6,732 bases of DNA from Gemmatimonadaceae bacterium (GTDB lineage Bacteria; Gemmatimonadota; Gemmatimonadetes; Gemmatimonadales; Gemmatimonadaceae): contig JACDDZ010000088.1 of assembly GCA_013816695.1 (NCBI GenBank), forward strand, positions 1 through 6,732, written 5' to 3'. Positions within the stretch are counted from its first letter, which is position 1. The number at the start of each line of letters is the position of its first letter. Positions 5,935 through 6,732 of the stretch are shown here, piece after piece. The notes under the pieces were generated by a model that was not told the DNA's origin, did no database searches, and saw only the letters and a program-made list of their open reading frames with translations. A program made the translations under genes and the position numbers.

Positions 5935-6549
5935 GTGTTTGCAACCAGGAAGGCGGCATTTTCCATTATTGAGATCGTAGTGGCACTGGCCATTATGACC
6001 ATACTTGGCGCGATAGTCCTTCCCAGTGTCAGCTCGTACCTGGATCGCGAGCAGGTTACGGAATCCGCGGCCACCCTGGATTCACTCAGGGTTTCCATTG
6101 GCCGGTTCAGGACGGCAACGACGGATTATCCGGGGCGGCTCTCGCATCTGAGCAAGCTCATCAAGATCACCCCCCTTCCGGCCGATCTAACTGGTTGCAA
6201 CACTGCCGCAAATTCGCCGCAGACCGCATATGTGGCCGCCTCGGTGACGGGCTGGCTGAATAACGGGCCATTTTGGGACCGGAGCATACCTCGCACTGGC
6301 TTTGTCCTCCCCATTGGGACCGTTCGCGACTCGATGACCCGCACCAGCGTCAGTACGGTTGCTGGCACGCTCGTAATGACCATCCCCGGCGTTACAATCG
6401 AAGATGCTCGAGAGCTAAACCTTGTGGAAGACGGGCCGCTTGACGTCGACCAGGTGGATGGATCAAACACCACGGGTACGGTTCGTTTTACATTGCCTGC
6501 CAGCTCATCGACCGTGACTTATCATATACCGGTGGGGGTCGGTTGCTAA
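5935..6549 (+). CDS. Prepilin-like protein (type IV pilin/type II secretion pseudopilin family)
   Basis: The 204-residue product has a class III (prepilin) signal: a short basic leader MFATRKAA, then FSIIEIVVALAIMTILGAIV, with Phe at +1 and Glu at +5 of the mature protein (Phe9 and Glu13 of the precursor) followed by the hydrophobic helix. Such proteins are cut and N-methylated by prepilin peptidase and assembled into inner-membrane-rooted fibres. The residue before the cut is Ala8 instead of the usual Gly. After the N-terminal helix comes a GspG/pilin-like turn, ATTDYPGRLSHLSKLI (61-76), and a variable beta-rich domain. Cys88 and the C-terminal Cys204 could form the disulfide that closes the pilin D-region. 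The GTG at 5935 is the only common start codon between an in-frame stop at 5917 and the signal. A GAGG lies 13 bases upstream, farther than usual. It overlaps the next prepilin gene by 7 bases. Pilus versus secretion role is undecided. Confidence 0.85.
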   Translation: MFATRKAAFSIIEIVVALAIMTILGAIVLPSVSSYLDREQVTESAATLDSLRVSIGRFRTATTDYPGRLSHLSKLIKITPLPADLTGCNTAANSPQTAYVAASVTGWLNNGPFWDRSIPRTGFVLPIGTVRDSMTRTSVSTVAGTLVMTIPGVTIEDARELNLVEDGPLDVDQVDGSNTTGTVRFTLPASSSTVTYHIPVGVGC

Positions 6550-6732
6550 GACGGGGGAGGGGAGGATTTTCTCTTTTCGAGGCCGTTGTCGCAACGGGCA
6601 TACTCGCAATTATCGGCGCTGCCATTCTCCCCAGCATCGCAGGGAATCGGAAGCAGAAGCTCATCAACCAAACGGCGGAAGAACTCCTCGCTATCGGTGC
6701 CGCCATACAAAAGTTTGAATTGGCGGCCAATG
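6543..6732 (+). CDS. Second prepilin-like protein, 3' end cut off by the window
   Basis: A TTG at 6543, inside the end of the preceding prepilin gene, opens a frame that stays open to the window edge (63 complete codons). It reads MLRRGRGG followed by FSLFEAVVATGILAIIGAAI, a textbook prepilin signal: an 8-residue basic leader, Gly8 before the cut, Phe at +1, Glu at +5 and a hydrophobic N-terminal helix. GGTGGGGG at 6531-6538 is a plausible ribosome binding site four bases before the TTG. The following KLINQTAEELLAIGAAIQKF continues the amphipathic N-terminal helix. The 7-base overlap with the upstream gene indicates an operon of minor pilins or pseudopilins that continues to the right. The length and exact subtype cannot be known from this fragment. 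Confidence 0.82.
   Translation, partial: MLRRGRGGFSLFEAVVATGILAIIGAAILPSIAGNRKQKLINQTAEELLAIGAAIQKFELAAN

Noticed and set aside
1..6732. CRISPR arrays, tRNA/rRNA genes, insertion sequences, attachment sites
   Set aside because: No regularly spaced repeats, cloverleaf-like sequences, transposase frames or flanking direct repeats were seen.

Overview
The window carries seven genes, five complete and two cut by the window edges, with only short gaps between them. Base composition is moderately GC-rich, by eye in the upper fifties per cent. Short Shine-Dalgarno motifs, non-ATG starts, prepilin-type signals and a putative secreted lipoprotein with a CARDB-like domain point to a diderm bacterium. 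The style (a signal peptide ending in Ala-Ala-Ala-Cys followed by a Pro-rich secreted protein, and small TonB-like membrane-anchored proteins) looks like Gemmatimonadota, but that is inference from general resemblance and not from a search.

Left part (1-1804, + strand): the 3' part of a class I/II PLP-dependent aminotransferase runs straight into a 276-residue protein with one N-terminal membrane anchor. The two overlap by a GTGA start/stop, so they are probably translationally coupled. An intergenic element at 1808-1897 follows, built of nested inverted repeats, which can act as a terminator for the converging genes on both sides.

Middle part (1908-4098, - strand): gltX (glutamyl-tRNA synthetase) is followed by a LexA-family repressor. 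A 9-bp hairpin lies between them, just in front of the lexA-like ribosome binding site. The LexA-like protein aligns without gaps to E. coli LexA from the cleavage site to the active site. It keeps the catalytic serine but has lost both the scissile Ala-Gly (Asn-Asp here) and the catalytic lysine (Met here), so it is predicted not to self-cleave. This is the most interesting observation in the window. A perfect 24-bp palindrome also sits inside gltX.

Right part (4133-6732): a strong terminator at 4133-4162 ends a long - strand gene for a secreted, probably lipid-anchored protein with a CARDB-like Ig-fold domain. It is divergent, across a roughly 190-bp promoter region holding a perfect 14-bp palindrome, from two overlapping + strand genes for prepilin-like proteins. 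The second of these starts at a TTG and runs off the window. This half looks like an envelope or type IV pilus/type II secretion-like locus, with the secreted protein as a possible surface partner; that link is inference from position alone.
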